Shown: positions 12,150 to 22,870 of the stretch, one piece after another
Layout of the letters: every line of letters begins with the position of its first letter
Numbering within the stretch: position 1 is the first letter of the stretch
Assembly (NCBI GenBank): GCA_021234155.1
Contig: JAJEKV010000002.1
Location: forward strand, 19,023,592 to 19,087,591
DNA length: 64,000 nucleotides
Reading direction: 5' to 3'
Source of the DNA: Isoetes taiwanensis
Lineage: Eukaryota > Streptophyta > Lycopodiopsida > Isoetales > Isoetaceae
Made by a program: the position numbers and the translations under genes
The notes under the pieces: generated by a model
Seen by the model: the letters and a program-made list of their open reading frames with translations, nothing else
Told to the model about the DNA's origin: nothing
Database searches by the model: none

Positions 12150-12826
12150 TTATTCACTTCCACTATCAAGCATAGAAGAAAGCTCAATCACGCACATATT
12201 TGCTGCAATAAAAGTCAAGTCATTGGTCTTTTGAGTGCCAAGACAATTTCTCTTCTTAGTTGCAATGTTGCCCATGGTGCTGAACAATCCCTCTATAGAT
12301 GAAGAATTACATGCTTGTGACAAAATTTTAACAGCCAATACTTGTAATTCTCTCTTTTCTGCACCATTCTCTTCCCACCATAATGTTGCATTCACACGAA
12401 AATGATCCATCTTAGCATCTCTTGTTGAAAACATGCCTTCTCTCAATCTATACTTGTACCATGCAGACTTAACAACCCTTCTCTCATCATCATCCTTGAC
12501 TAATTTTTCCAACATCTCATTCCAACCTCGCATAACAATTATTTCACTTTCTTGATCATGTCCTTGAAATTCAGGATCAAGAACATATGCAGCAGCATGA
12601 AGAGGTGAATAATATTTTGTCCACCTAGCATTTGCAAACCGCACCAACTCTGCCTTATGTATTCATCCTTCTCAATATTTTTCAAGTGTGCAATCAAGCT
12701 TTGCATCCCTTCATGCTCCTTGCCAATGCAAGGAAAAGGTCCATCCACAAGCCTAAGCATCAACATTATTGGCTTCACAAGAGCTAGAATATGAACAACA
12801 TCATCCCTTTGAAGCAATATATCCAA
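12150..12826 (-). pseudogene. hAT transposase remnant with dimerisation domain
   Basis: The minus strand encodes the C-terminal part of a hAT-superfamily transposase. An upstream frame (12826 to about 12655) has VKPIMLMLRLVDG and EHEGMQSLIAHLKNIEKDEY. After a frameshift near 12655 the second frame has ARWTKYYSPLHAAAYVLDPE, LWWEENGA, then LAVKILSQACNSSSIEGLFS and KKRNCLGTQKTNDL, the conserved hAT C-terminal dimerisation block. The N-terminal zinc finger and most of the catalytic core are missing, so it cannot encode an active enzyme. It lies 1.4 kb from a hAT-type non-autonomous element, but no shared termini show that the two belong together. Confidence 0.8.
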
Positions 12827-13317
12827 TACTACTATAATGTCAATATGGAATTATTACCTTAAGGTAATTAATTTAATTGCATGCATTAAAGGAGTCCAAC
12901 AGGGATCATGCAGGGTTCCAAGGTGATGCTTAATTAAGATGTTAACCATGGTAAGGATGTAATTCCTTTTAAGGATAGATGGACGATCTTCAAGGTCCTT
13001 GTAAAAATAAATTAATTTCATGTACATTTAGGTGCATCTTAGGTATATACTTCTAAGGGTAATGCAAAACCCAAGGAAGAGCATAAGAAGCACATGCTTA
13101 ATTCTCATGTATGATATAAAACCTTATCTAGGTAACATGATTGTTTAAATTATGATTAGTATTTATAGAACCGCGCTAAGACATATGTGAACATCGTAAA
13201 TATTATTAAAGCCTAGAGTATAAATATAATTTTACTATAGGAACTAATTGCTTAAATCTTGTATAAGCTAGTATGTAAATAAAAGGGGAGACTCGTGATG
13301 TGAGGACAATATCAGTT
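12827..13317. other. No recognisable gene
   Basis: AT-rich; possibly the 3' internal end of the LTR element whose purine-rich tract follows, but no gag or pol sequence is seen. Confidence 0.3.
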
Positions 13318-13565
13318 CAAGGTGGGGAGAATGTGATGTTCCAGCATAATATACGATATAAATACGTATATTATGCTACCACATCACTAGTACATGTCGA
13401 CAATGACGACATGCACAAAAACGTTTTTCATTGCCACATATACAACCAGTAAATATAGATGTCGGATGATTAGATATGCTTAAGAATATGCTGCAGTGCA
13501 GACACCTAAACCCCATCCTCCTTCTAACAAATTGCCCCTTAACAGGGGGCAATCCAAAAACAGAA
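13318..13565 (+). mobile_element. Putative LTR start with purine tract and hairpin
   Basis: The sequence AAGGTGGGGAGAA at about 13319-13331 looks like a polypurine tract and is followed at once by TGTGATG, the form of a 3' LTR start in Ty3/gypsy elements. A perfect 12-bp stem (AGCATAATATAC/GTATATTATGCT) with an 11-nt loop lies at 13343-13377. The stretch ending GGGGGCAATCCAAAAACAG near 13563 resembles the repeats at 690-820 and 9346-9482. The LTR end and any duplication are not resolved. It lies about 430 bp upstream of the phosphodiesterase frame. Confidence 0.4.
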
Positions 13566-13998
13566 CAATCTTTGTTGCCATTTAAAATCTAAATGATTTT
13601 TCATTCTATTTCTTGAAAGATAGATATTGCCCTTTGAAGCTTTGATTATATTTTCGTCGTTAGAAACATGTGGACTCTACCTACATTGGCGAAGATTTCT
13701 TGGCAGAACCTAGAACATGAGAGAATTCTCGCTTCTTGTAGAATAATATACCTGTGATATACGTAAATGCACTTTCGTTGACATGTTCTTTGTAGTCCGA
13801 GAGAAGCAATTTCTTGGAAATGAAGATAAGAAGAATATTACTAGCCGTCAAGAAAAGGGCAGAAAAAGGCATATGGGATCTCAGAAATAAAAGGCAAGCA
13901 AAAATTAGTGATATAAATAAACAATGCATGTGCAGCACTAAGATTTTCGACAGAAACAAGCGAAAGAAAGCATAAACTCTGAATTTGGGACAAATCAA

Positions 13999-15453
13999 AT
14001 GTCCCTCAACCAGCCCCATTCCTTCGAGGGCGTGGCTATGGCGCAGCTCGACCCGTCTTCTTCTTCAGATCCGACGGAAGCTCTCCTCCCACCAGGTGCC
14101 TCGCATCCTAACCCCAATTTTTGGTCTCTCTATTCAAAGCCTTTGCTCGTAGGCGCCATTTCTGGCATTTTTTTTGGATGCCTTGTTTCCTTCTTTCTCC
14201 TTTATTTTCAACCCCATCTACCTGTTCCCGAATCTGCCGAGTTCGCCCGGCCTTTGAAGTTGCTGGATAAGCCTTTGGTCATACTGGTGTCTTCTGATGG
14301 ATTCCGGTGGGGTTACCAGTGGAAAGTGGCCGTTCCAAATATAGATCGATTGCGCCTGAATGGAACTGAAGCAGAACCAGGTATGATTTCAGTGTTCCCT
14401 ACTATCACTTTTCCAAACCATTACTCCATTGCAACAGGTCTATATCCTGCATGGCATGGGATAATTGCCAATTCATTTCCAGACCCTGATCCTGGTAGCA
14501 ATGACTCTTTCAGCATGGGGAATTTAGATCCAAAATGGTGGTTGGGAGAGCCCATATGGGAAACGGTAGTTAAAAATGGGCTCCATGCATCAACATATTT
14601 CTGGCCTGGGTCAGAAGTGAAGAAAGGGCCTTGGTCTTGCCCTCCTAAATTTTGTCAGCATTATAATAAATCTACTCCCTTTGAAGAGAGAGTAGATACT
14701 GTTTTAGGGTACTTAGATTTGCCATCAGAAGAAAGACCGAGCTTTATTTCTCTCTATTTTGAAGATCCAGATGAACAAGGACATAAGGTGGGTGCAGATG
14801 ATCCAGAGATTACTGATGCAATCGTGAGGATTGATGCAATGATTGGTCGGTTATTGAATGGAATAGAGCAGAGAAAATTGCTTGATGAAATCACCATTAT
14901 TATGGTAGGAGATCATGGTATGGTAGGAACTTGTGATAAAAAAATATTCTACATGGAAGATTTAGCTCCATATATCAATATTCCTGACAGCTGGGTGGAT
15001 ACATGGACTCCTCTACTTGCAATTAGGCCTCCGTTGGATGTTGATTCGAAGACAGTGTATGATAAAATAGCAGAGGGTCTATCTAGTGGGAAGGTTGAAA
15101 ATGCTAATTACTTGAAGGTTTATCTGAAAGAAGACCTTCCAGAAAGGTTGCATTATTCTGCCAGTGACAGGATTGCACCGATTATTGGGTTAGTTGCAGA
15201 AGGTTATAAGGTGGAGTGGAAAAGGTCCAAAAAGAAGGAGTGTGGTGGTGCACATGGCTACGATAACATATATGCTTCTATGCGAAGTATATTTATTGGG
15301 CATGGTCCACAATTTGGGAGAGGGAAAAAAGTTCCGTCTTTTATTAATGTTGAAGTATACAACATAATTACTGCAGTCCTTAAGATCAAGGGTGCACCAA
15401 ATAATGGAACAAAAGACTTTGCAGAATCCATTCTTTTACCCCAAAGACAGTAG
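13999..15453 (+). CDS. Type I phosphodiesterase / nucleotide pyrophosphatase (NPP family)
   Basis: A 484-residue, single-exon protein of the plant ectonucleotide pyrophosphatase/phosphodiesterase family, which hydrolyses phosphodiester or pyrophosphate bonds of nucleotides. Residues 49-70 form one hydrophobic helix after a short Ser/Pro-rich tail, giving a type II anchor with the catalytic domain in the lumen or outside. The alkaline-phosphatase-fold metal site is complete: D100 in SSDGFRWG, nucleophile T137 in PTITFPNHYS, D258 and H262 in FEDPDEQGH, D305-H306 in VGDHGM, and H419 in GAHGYDN. Length matches the family. The ATG at 14038 (GGCTATGGCG) has a better initiation context than 13999, so the true protein may begin at residue 14. 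No frameshift is seen. Substrate is not predictable from sequence. Confidence 0.93.
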   Translation: MSLNQPHSFEGVAMAQLDPSSSSDPTEALLPPGASHPNPNFWSLYSKPLLVGAISGIFFGCLVSFFLLYFQPHLPVPESAEFARPLKLLDKPLVILVSSDGFRWGYQWKVAVPNIDRLRLNGTEAEPGMISVFPTITFPNHYSIATGLYPAWHGIIANSFPDPDPGSNDSFSMGNLDPKWWLGEPIWETVVKNGLHASTYFWPGSEVKKGPWSCPPKFCQHYNKSTPFEERVDTVLGYLDLPSEERPSFISLYFEDPDEQGHKVGADDPEITDAIVRIDAMIGRLLNGIEQRKLLDEITIIMVGDHGMVGTCDKKIFYMEDLAPYINIPDSWVDTWTPLLAIRPPLDVDSKTVYDKIAEGLSSGKVENANYLKVYLKEDLPERLHYSASDRIAPIIGLVAEGYKVEWKRSKKKECGGAHGYDNIYASMRSIFIGHGPQFGRGKKVPSFINVEVYNIITAVLKIKGAPNNGTKDFAESILLPQRQ

Positions 15454-16347
15454 CTGATACGATCTCTTAAAACAACCCATTGTTGCTCAATCTTAATGTT
15501 GGAAAATATCAGCATTCCAACAATAAACATCCATATTATATTCTTTGGCAAACAAGAAATAGAAACTTGTGAATTGGATTTTTTCGATGATCTGACTAGA
15601 ATTGAATTATATTGTTTGTACTAAGGCAGCAAAACCAGGACTGATATTCAAAGGCCAGAAGAATTGTGCTGGCCGATTGAATGTACAACAGCGTCATTAG
15701 ACACACAATTATACATTGTACTGTTTAAACGTTGATTGGCAATGAATTTGAAAATGGTTTGTACAGTCACTGGAAATGTCTGTGAAATTTTTATGGATAT
15801 ATTCTCCAGGCGTTAGAAGGCTTCCATTATCTTCAAAATTTTGGATCCTAGGGGGAAGCACTGAAGGATAAACAAAAAGGGTTGGCATTTATATGTTATA
15901 TCTTTGCGCGAATATCCTTAACTGAGCGTACCCCCATCTTTGACTTACCCCTAACATTTTATTAAACCATTGAATAAATAGGATGCTCCACAATTAGCAG
16001 CCAAACAAAATAATAAGCAGTGAAAATAGAGAATGATGAGCCTGGGGAGTCGAACCCCAGTACAAGATCCAGGAGAGATCCCTAGTATACCTAGGGGCCG
16101 AAGCCCACTAAGAAATAAAAGAAGTTAGTATCAGCATATTATTTGAACAAAGAGCCATTCCCAAACTCGGATTATACAGCAGCCTCATGCAAAAGACTCA
16201 ACACGTGTCAAGATCATACCTGCCAATGAAGGCCAAGCTGCAACAAATTGAACAACACAGTTAGAAAATAAACAAGTTTCTCATTTATAAAAGCATAAGC
16301 AGTTCTGTCAGGCCACACAAAAACAGAAACAACAAGATGTAAACAGA
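15454..16347. other. 3' flank of NPP and spacer to the Rep-like locus
   Basis: An AATAAAC signal near 15520 could serve polyadenylation of the phosphodiesterase gene. The rest shows no gene. A tRNA T-arm-like hairpin lies at 16043-16059 (-). Confidence 0.4.
16043..16059 (-). other. tRNA T-arm / B-box-like hairpin
   Basis: On the minus strand TGGGGTTCGACTCCCCA forms a perfect 5-bp stem with 7-nt loop TTCGACT, matching the Pol III B-box. Upstream on that strand is a GGGCTTCGGCCC hairpin. No full tRNA folds, so a tRNA-derived SINE fragment is the best guess. It lies about 290 bp past the 3' end of the Rep-like gene. Confidence 0.45.
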
Positions 16348-17843
16348 TCAGTTCATAGGCGCGCCACTCTGTGCATGCCTAATAAGTTCATCCAGCTGGC
16401 GAATTTCTTGCACGAGCAAGACCCTAGCAAGGCTCATATGAGAGCGCAACACATGTAACTCAGAGACAGGCACCCCCAATTGATCCCACTCCACAACAGA
16501 AATAGCATTCTGGATTGAGGCATAAAACCCTCTAAGCTGCCGCCTGAGCAAGCGCAAGGATGCCGCAATCCTATGTGCCTCAGTTCCAACCTGGATAATG
16601 CTAGTAACAAACTCTTGAGCATAGAAAACTGCCTCAGGCTCAGCCGAGAACACGACAGGATCTGGATGTGAAGCTTCAACAGCAGAAGAAATATAGGAGT
16701 CAGGCAAAGATACAGCAGGTTGTTCCACGCCAGCAACAGGCTCTCCATCAGTGTCCATCACTACCTGCAACTAAAAAGCAAACGAAGCCATGAAAAAAAA
16801 ACCAAACTGTACACTCCAAAGCCAACAAACATGATCACCCAACAGCCATGGTGCAATCACCCTTGTGCACGGGGATGAAATCCACACCAGGCTCCAAAAC
16901 AACAACATCATCACTGTCATGACTATAAGACTCATCACAAACATCCTCGAAATTAATGTCTTGTTCATCCACGGGGATGGCATCATCCCAATACCTTCTC
17001 CTCCCAGGCCCATTTCGCTCTACAGGTGCGAACCCAGCAGGCAGCCCAAACAAAATAGTTCGCATATCGGAGGGCATGCACTGAGAAGGATTTAGCCCAT
17101 GCAGCCCGGACACGGTGCTCATTAATGTGGGCAGTATTGGAAGGGATAATCCAAGAACTAGATAGTGTAAACTTACCAGAACGGATCATTCTGGCCAATG
17201 TGAACAGGAGGCTAGCAGTCATCTTACGGTTGCCCTGATAGTTAACATAATGGGCAGCACGATTCAGCAAATTCTTATTATCAAGAACAACTAAGTTTTT
17301 GGTATCACCAGCTCCCCATCTTAAATATAAATCCTTACCTTTCTCGATGGCATCCTCACTGATATTATGAAGGTGGCAGACATAGTGAACCTTTCCAAAA
17401 TCTTTCATACAATAACCAATCATACCTTCAAAACATTGAAGGCGGGTATTCTTCAAGGCTTTACAGACCAAGATCACCCCAGGAGGCTTACAAGCCCAGT
17501 TAAATTCCTTCTTTATGGCATCATTCATGGCCCTAGGGGTTTTAAATCGGCCTCTAAAGACAGCCTGACAGTGCAAATGGTCTACAGTAGCACCCCTTTC
17601 CATGGCTACAGCTCCGGCAACATACCTCCTATCACAAAATCCCACAAGGCCATCGTAGAAACTCACAGGGACATCCTGCCCAGACAAACCTAGGGTAACA
17701 CTGACATCTATAAGGTTCCAATCCTGATCAGCAAAGAAATCCTGGCCTCTCTCTCCGGAATTGGAATTCAACACATGGCTCACAGAAGCAGGGCCAGAGG
17801 AACGACCACTCTGAGCCTTTCTGGCTGCCCTCTTCAACGACAT
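16348..17843 (-). CDS. Rep/HUH endonuclease-like protein of a Replitron-type transposon
   Basis: Numbered from the ATG at 17843, the protein shows the three rolling-circle Rep motifs in order: motif I near 46-51 (DVSVTLG), motif II HLHCQ at 89-93 (the HUH metal-binding pair H89/H91), and motif III GYCMKD at 143-148 with candidate nucleophile Y144 and K147. No helicase Walker motif is seen, which argues against a CRESS virus Rep or a Helitron and for a Replitron-like single-domain element. The frame changes once near 17095-17085 (upstream ...RVRAAWAKSFS, downstream MRTILFGLPAGFAP...), then runs into an acidic segment. A probable 100-bp intron (16860-16761, GT..AG) joins this to a last exon (16760-16348) encoding a helical, Leu/Arg-rich tail. 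The frameshift may be real inactivation, a missed intron or a consensus error. Family assignment rests on motif order, not a search. Confidence 0.65.
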
Positions 17844-19602
17844 AGCAGATACAAAAACAATGCCACAGAAACAAAATCTTACCTCTGTCTTCTTCAAGCC
17901 GACACATCACCCGGAGCTCCGCCATCCCTGCAGCAGCCGAAGGAGAAACCACCACTTGCGCCCAACCAGCAATCCGGAACTCCAATATGCCTGCCCAAGA
18001 TTCTAGGGTTGGGAATCCCAGTTGCCACCGTCATCATTATACGGTTTGACATACGAATACAGCCATAAAACCTTTGGAAACCTTAAGTTATAAAAATACC
18101 CATTCCAATTTCGGACACATTATTGGTACAGATGATGTGGTGTATTACACACATCAGTGAGAACTAAAAATTCAAGAATTACGAATCTAATTCTGCACAT
18201 TTCAAAAGAATGGCAGCATTCATTCATGACATAAAGGAGAAATCAAAGACAAGGGATCAAGCTGTAGACAAAATACATGAAATTTTTGAGTTGATGTTGT
18301 TTTAGAAAGGATCCAAGTTTACCATTCTTTCCATTCCTATCTAGCAAATGCTAGTATAGATGGAGCCGAGGTGGATGGCCGCATGTATAAAAGGCTTTCC
18401 TCCTTGAAGATTAGCATGTGGGTACGTAATGGAACTAGTATGTGGCGAGTTCTAGAGATGTTGGGTGAAAAATACAAAGATAGGGTGGCACTTATAAAAG
18501 CTTATCTTGATGCAATAGTGCTTCCATTTTTAACTGCTTAAAAAATAATGCAATTATCGCAAGTAATGCAACATTGCAATGACTTCTTCTTACTTGGGAC
18601 TCAACAAAAACCAACGGGTCGTGCGAGTGGTTTGAACAATTTTTATCATCCTATTATCTTGGGCAATTGTTGTTTTGGGCCGAGGTTACATAGGATTTTG
18701 AAAGGTTAAGTGTGTATTCGTATGGGGAGGGTGTATTTTCCTGACGTTGGAAATTTGCTGCCATTTGTTGTCACTTGCATGCAATAACCAAGAATATGCT
18801 ACTTCTATCTTTGAAAGAAGCACAATTTCATTACATATGGAAATTTCATGATTCTAATTTTTATTGAAATTATTTTGTTCCTTGTTTTTTCATACATTTA
18901 TTGATCAAATCTGCTATTTAGTGAAAAAACTAAAGGAAATGGCATAAAAATCGCTGCATTTAAGATGAAATGGCGCAGAAATACATGCAAAGAAGAACAT
19001 TATGGCACCATATAATAGAAAAACTAACTATAAGAAAAAGCATGAAAACTACTGCATTTGGAATGAAATGGAGCAAAAGTAATCCGAAACATGGTCCAAA
19101 TATACTCTATTTATTTTCAAAAAGTTGCATTTGAACACATCAAAGTGTTGAAGCCACCTTGCAAATAGCGCAGCGGCACCATCTGCTTTGAATACGTCAA
19201 CAGTTTTACATGAGATAGCCATATGTTGCACACTCTCTTTCAATAAGTCTCACCAAAAACCGCATCGGCTGCTTTAACATAGTCTACTGGGTTAATTTTA
19301 GAGGCGTCAAATGGAGCGCCCTCAGCAACAGTTCATGTTCTTTCCGCGACGCAATTTGGTAGTTATAGTTAAGAAAAAAGAAGATAACAACATAAATTTC
19401 TTTCCCTTGAACTATTATTAAAAAAAAAACATCTTTTTTTTTATCAAACTTTTGAAAGAAATGGTGTCGCAACGCCATTTGAAGGAAATGGTGCCGCAGT
19501 TCTATTTGACAGTTACAGCTAGGGGAAAAGGCCTGTCTTGCTATTTTTCTCCATTTCGTGTCCTGCCAAATGGCGCCATTTGGAAATGGCACCATTTGAC
19601 AC
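17844..19602. other. 5' flank of the Rep-like gene; no other gene recognised
   Basis: 17844-18060 (minus) may hold leader sequence or an upstream exon of the Rep-like gene: a GTAAGA donor-like site lies near 17880 after a Glu/Arg-rich open segment. Beyond that the sequence is AT-rich with no supported feature. 19450-19600 contains inverted ATGGCGCCATTT-like words of unknown meaning. Confidence 0.3.
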
Positions 19603-19609
19603 GATCAGC

Positions 19610-19822
<213 letters not shown>

Positions 19823-20169
19823 CTACACTTACATAATCGATTCTCACCAAGATTCGATTCCTTTAATGCTTACATTCCCGGGTGGGAGAAAAATTAGGAA
19901 GGAAAAAATAATTGGGTGAAAATTTTGAGGGAGGCCACGTCGTTGATCTTATCTGCTTCTGGAGGACTCTGCTCCGTCAAGTGCTCTTCCTGCCGGTGAG
20001 CTCTCCTTTCACCGCCGCCATAACCCAAGTATCGCATCACATCAGGTTAGATTTGTTAATGTGGAAAAAGAAATTCCCCTTTTTTCTGCCATCTAAAATG
20101 GCTATCTCATTTCTAAATTTTGCAAAACTCGGAGCATGCAAGTTTGATTAATGTAATCTGGCTGTGCAG
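19823..20169. other. No recognisable gene
   Basis: Lies between the microsatellite and the reductase-like exons. It may include decayed upstream exons of that gene, but the Rossmann GxxGxxG motif expected there was not found. Confidence 0.3.
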
Positions 20170-21010
20170 AGGGAGCTGCAGAGGTGAGGCGTGAGCTTGT
20201 GCATGCTGATTTGCTTAGCTACAACAGCCTTTCTAAGGCCATTAATGGCTGTGAAGGAGTCTTCCATGTTCCTGCTCCACATGAAATAATTGGGGAGGTG
20301 AGGCTTGCACTTGTGCATGCTGATTTGCTTAGCTACATCAGCCTTTCTAAGGCCATTAATGGCTGTGAAGGAGTCTTCCATGTTCCTGCTCCACATGAAA
20401 TAATTGGCACTAGAGATTATCGAGTAAGTTCATGTTCTATGTCAATTCACATGTTAATTCTCATCATTGATGATAATCTTCATGTCAATGCTATGTTTTA
20501 ACATCGTATTCTTATGTATGATGATATTCATGTCCATCCCATGTTTTGCATATCAGGAGGACATGATAGAACATGAAGTAAAAGCACACTGGCGAATGTG
20601 GCGTAAGTCTGCGCAAAATTCTTCCACGATGAAGAGACCGGTAATGACCTCATGTTTATCAACAATCATATTTGGAGAAAGGCAGGAGCAGATAATTGAT
20701 GAGAAATGTTGGAGCAACATGGAGTTTTGCAAGGATAAAAAGCTATGGTCTCCTTTGGCAAAAACTCTAGCAGAAAGGGCAGCATGGTCACTTGCAGTAG
20801 ACAAGGAGCTAGATATGGTGGTCATTAACCTTGCCACTGTTGTTGGACCAACTAGTGTAAGCAAGGCTCTGGCTGCTTCTCAGGGCTTAAAAGGCATTCC
20901 AAATGACCAATTATTTGCATATGTGCATCTAGAGGATGCCGCCAAAACTCATGTCTTGGCTATGGAAAATCCCTACGCATCCGGCCGCTACATATGCTTT
21001 AAAAGGATCA
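20170..21010 (+). pseudogene. Cinnamoyl-CoA reductase-like (extended SDR) pseudogene
   Basis: Two exon-like blocks. Block 1 (about 20170-20423) encodes VHADLLSYNSLSKAINGCEG and GVFHVPAP, typical of the cinnamoyl-CoA/dihydroflavonol reductase family, and ends at a GTAAGT donor. Block 2 (from a TATCAG acceptor near 20555 to about 21000) encodes VMTSCLST, IIDEKCWSNMEFC, LAKTLAERAAW, LDMVVINLATVVGP, AYVHLEDAAKTHVLAMENP and ASGRYIC. Three things argue that it is dead. The NADP-binding N-terminus is absent, block 1 contains an internal tandem duplication, and the catalytic YxxxK has become SPLAK (Tyr to Ser). Confidence 0.8.
20181..20408 (+). repeat. In-frame tandem duplication of a 114-bp exon segment
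   Basis: Copies at 20181-20294 and 20295-20408 differ at only a few positions. The period of 114 is divisible by three, so the peptide ADLLSY..SLSKAINGCEG..EIIG is repeated in frame within the reductase-like exon. Confidence 0.92.
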
Positions 21011-22870
21011 TTACATGTAGTGATTTGAGGGGTCCGTCTGGTTATAGCTATGGCGACAGGCTCGGTCTGGCTATGGCGACAGGTTCCAGCTTCTAAATGT
21101 TAAAAAATTGCTTTCAACCTTGAAGTTTCAGAAAACAACCAATTCTTCAGCTTATCTAGTGCCGGATCTGCGCCTCGCATTGTATCTCTACTGCAAGGCC
21201 ACCTCGGCTGTGCGATTCAAGGATCTTGCAGAATTTCTTGCCCTGACCATGTCGAGAATCGTCTTATAAGCCCTGGTTTGTCAGATTCTTCCTCCTAATT
21301 TCATTCCTAAGCTTAATAACTCTCCACTTTTTGTGATACAAAAAGGAATAGAGCCATTTATGTCATTTTCTGCAAAATTGCTCTTAATATTGCAATGAAG
21401 AAAGCATTTATGTGGGTTATTTGCCGGAGCTAAGAATTTTTCTGTATTTATGCAGGTATGGTCTTTAGTCAGAAGATTCAGAGGCAGTCACGAGTTCAGA
21501 GGTACTCCTATTCTTAAACATGCTTTTGTTCTAGATAGGCTTAAACAACTCGAATCCAGGGCTGCCATTGGATGCATTAGACATGAAGGTGTTAAACTCA
21601 GTCTTCTCAGAAACGAGATTTGCAAAATGAACAAAAATTTGGAAATAACTGGATTGTACTGGCATGGAATAGCTTTGGAAGATTCTATGGTTTACATGAT
21701 TTCTTTCTATCTAATCTAACAATTGTTGATGATGTTCTACACAGATGCACAGAGGAGACTTAACAATGTTGGAAGCATGGATCGAGCTATGGGAGTAGCT
21801 GCAAACAAGGAGGATGAGGAATCGCAATCATCTAAAGCAGAACTAGAAAGTATTCTCATTCAACTTAAACAGGAAGTTGTGCATGCAAAAGCAATCAAGA
21901 AAGTGCTGAAAAGGGCTGAGGTATGGAGATTCAATAGCCTCAAACTATAGCACACAATCCACAATTTTCTTGTCAGCTTCAAGCTGCAATACATCATTCC
22001 TTAATTTTGTGATTGTCTTCTCCTTCTCTTTTAGAGCACTTAAATTATCTCTTTCCTCATTTCGTGCATGCATGCATCCTAGTAATCTATGAATTTCAGC
22101 CACCAATTGGCCACTGTACTGCATCATGTCTGTGCAGTATCCAAGCAAACCTGATTTACCTTCATAAGCATACTTCACTAAGCTGGCAACAGAACTAAAA
22201 TTTGGATGATGTCCGGTCAGAGGGTTTTTTGGGTAAATCACTCCTCTTGCTTAAATATTTGCATGTTTTGCTCCAGAATTGCGCAATGCATTCTCATCTT
22301 CGACATCTCCTGAAATTACCCTACGCTTTGTTTGTGGTTTGAGCATACTCTGCTGATGGGAGATTAATTGTGATCTGGGCCGTAACAATGGAAGCAAGAG
22401 TGAAGAGTGGAAGGAAGACTGCCCGGGCCATGGCTCCTTTTGGATTTTGAACAGGGCGCTAAGTTTGAATTTTTTAATTCAAAATTCAGAAGTGAAAACA
22501 TCAAGACAGATCGGATGGAAGAGGAAGTTACCTGAAGGTGCGTGTGCACGACCGGATTTTGAGATCAAGGGCAGTTGCACTGGGAGTTCTTTGGGCTCGT
22601 CAGCCATAAACTCTTATTTTGCAAACGAATTTTGATGCAAATCCGAAACTCTTAATGCACACGAACTACTCTACTCCAGTTCTCGAGAGCATCAGATCTT
22701 CCAACGAGCTCACACGAAGGTCATCATCCACGTGGCAGCAGGGGAGCAAAAGAAGGAAGAAAATATTTGAAATGGGGTGGGAAAGATATCAAAGATTTGC
22801 CCTCTTAATGCCAGGAATTGATCCCTGCTCTTATATTATATTTTTGCAAAAAATACAAAGAAAATAATTT
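21011..22870. other. Unassigned coding-like fragments
   Basis: Several short frames look protein-like but have no recognised family. They include 21450-21719 (+), 21723-21950 (+, Gln/Glu/Lys-rich, ending AE|GTATGG as a donor would) and 22241-21945 (-, Lys/Glu-rich with ALKEKEKTITKLRNDVLQLE, a coiled-coil pattern). The last two overlap slightly on opposite strands, so at most one is genuine. No gene model is supported. Confidence 0.25.

Noticed and set aside
13681-14019. 112-residue minus-strand frame overlapping the phosphodiesterase start
   Set aside because: Hydrophobic, motif-free, and overlaps a well-supported gene on the other strand.
16348-17897. Integrated geminivirus or other CRESS virus Rep
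   Set aside because: The HUH and YxxK motifs fit, but no superfamily 3 helicase or Walker motif, no coat protein and no nonanucleotide stem-loop were seen, and the gene has an intron-separated cellular-style tail.
16983-17897. Start of the Rep-like gene at 17897
   Set aside because: The first 18 residues from 17897 are hydrophobic/Cys-rich and run across a GTAAGA donor-like site. The ATG at 17843 begins a basic segment typical of such proteins and is preferred.
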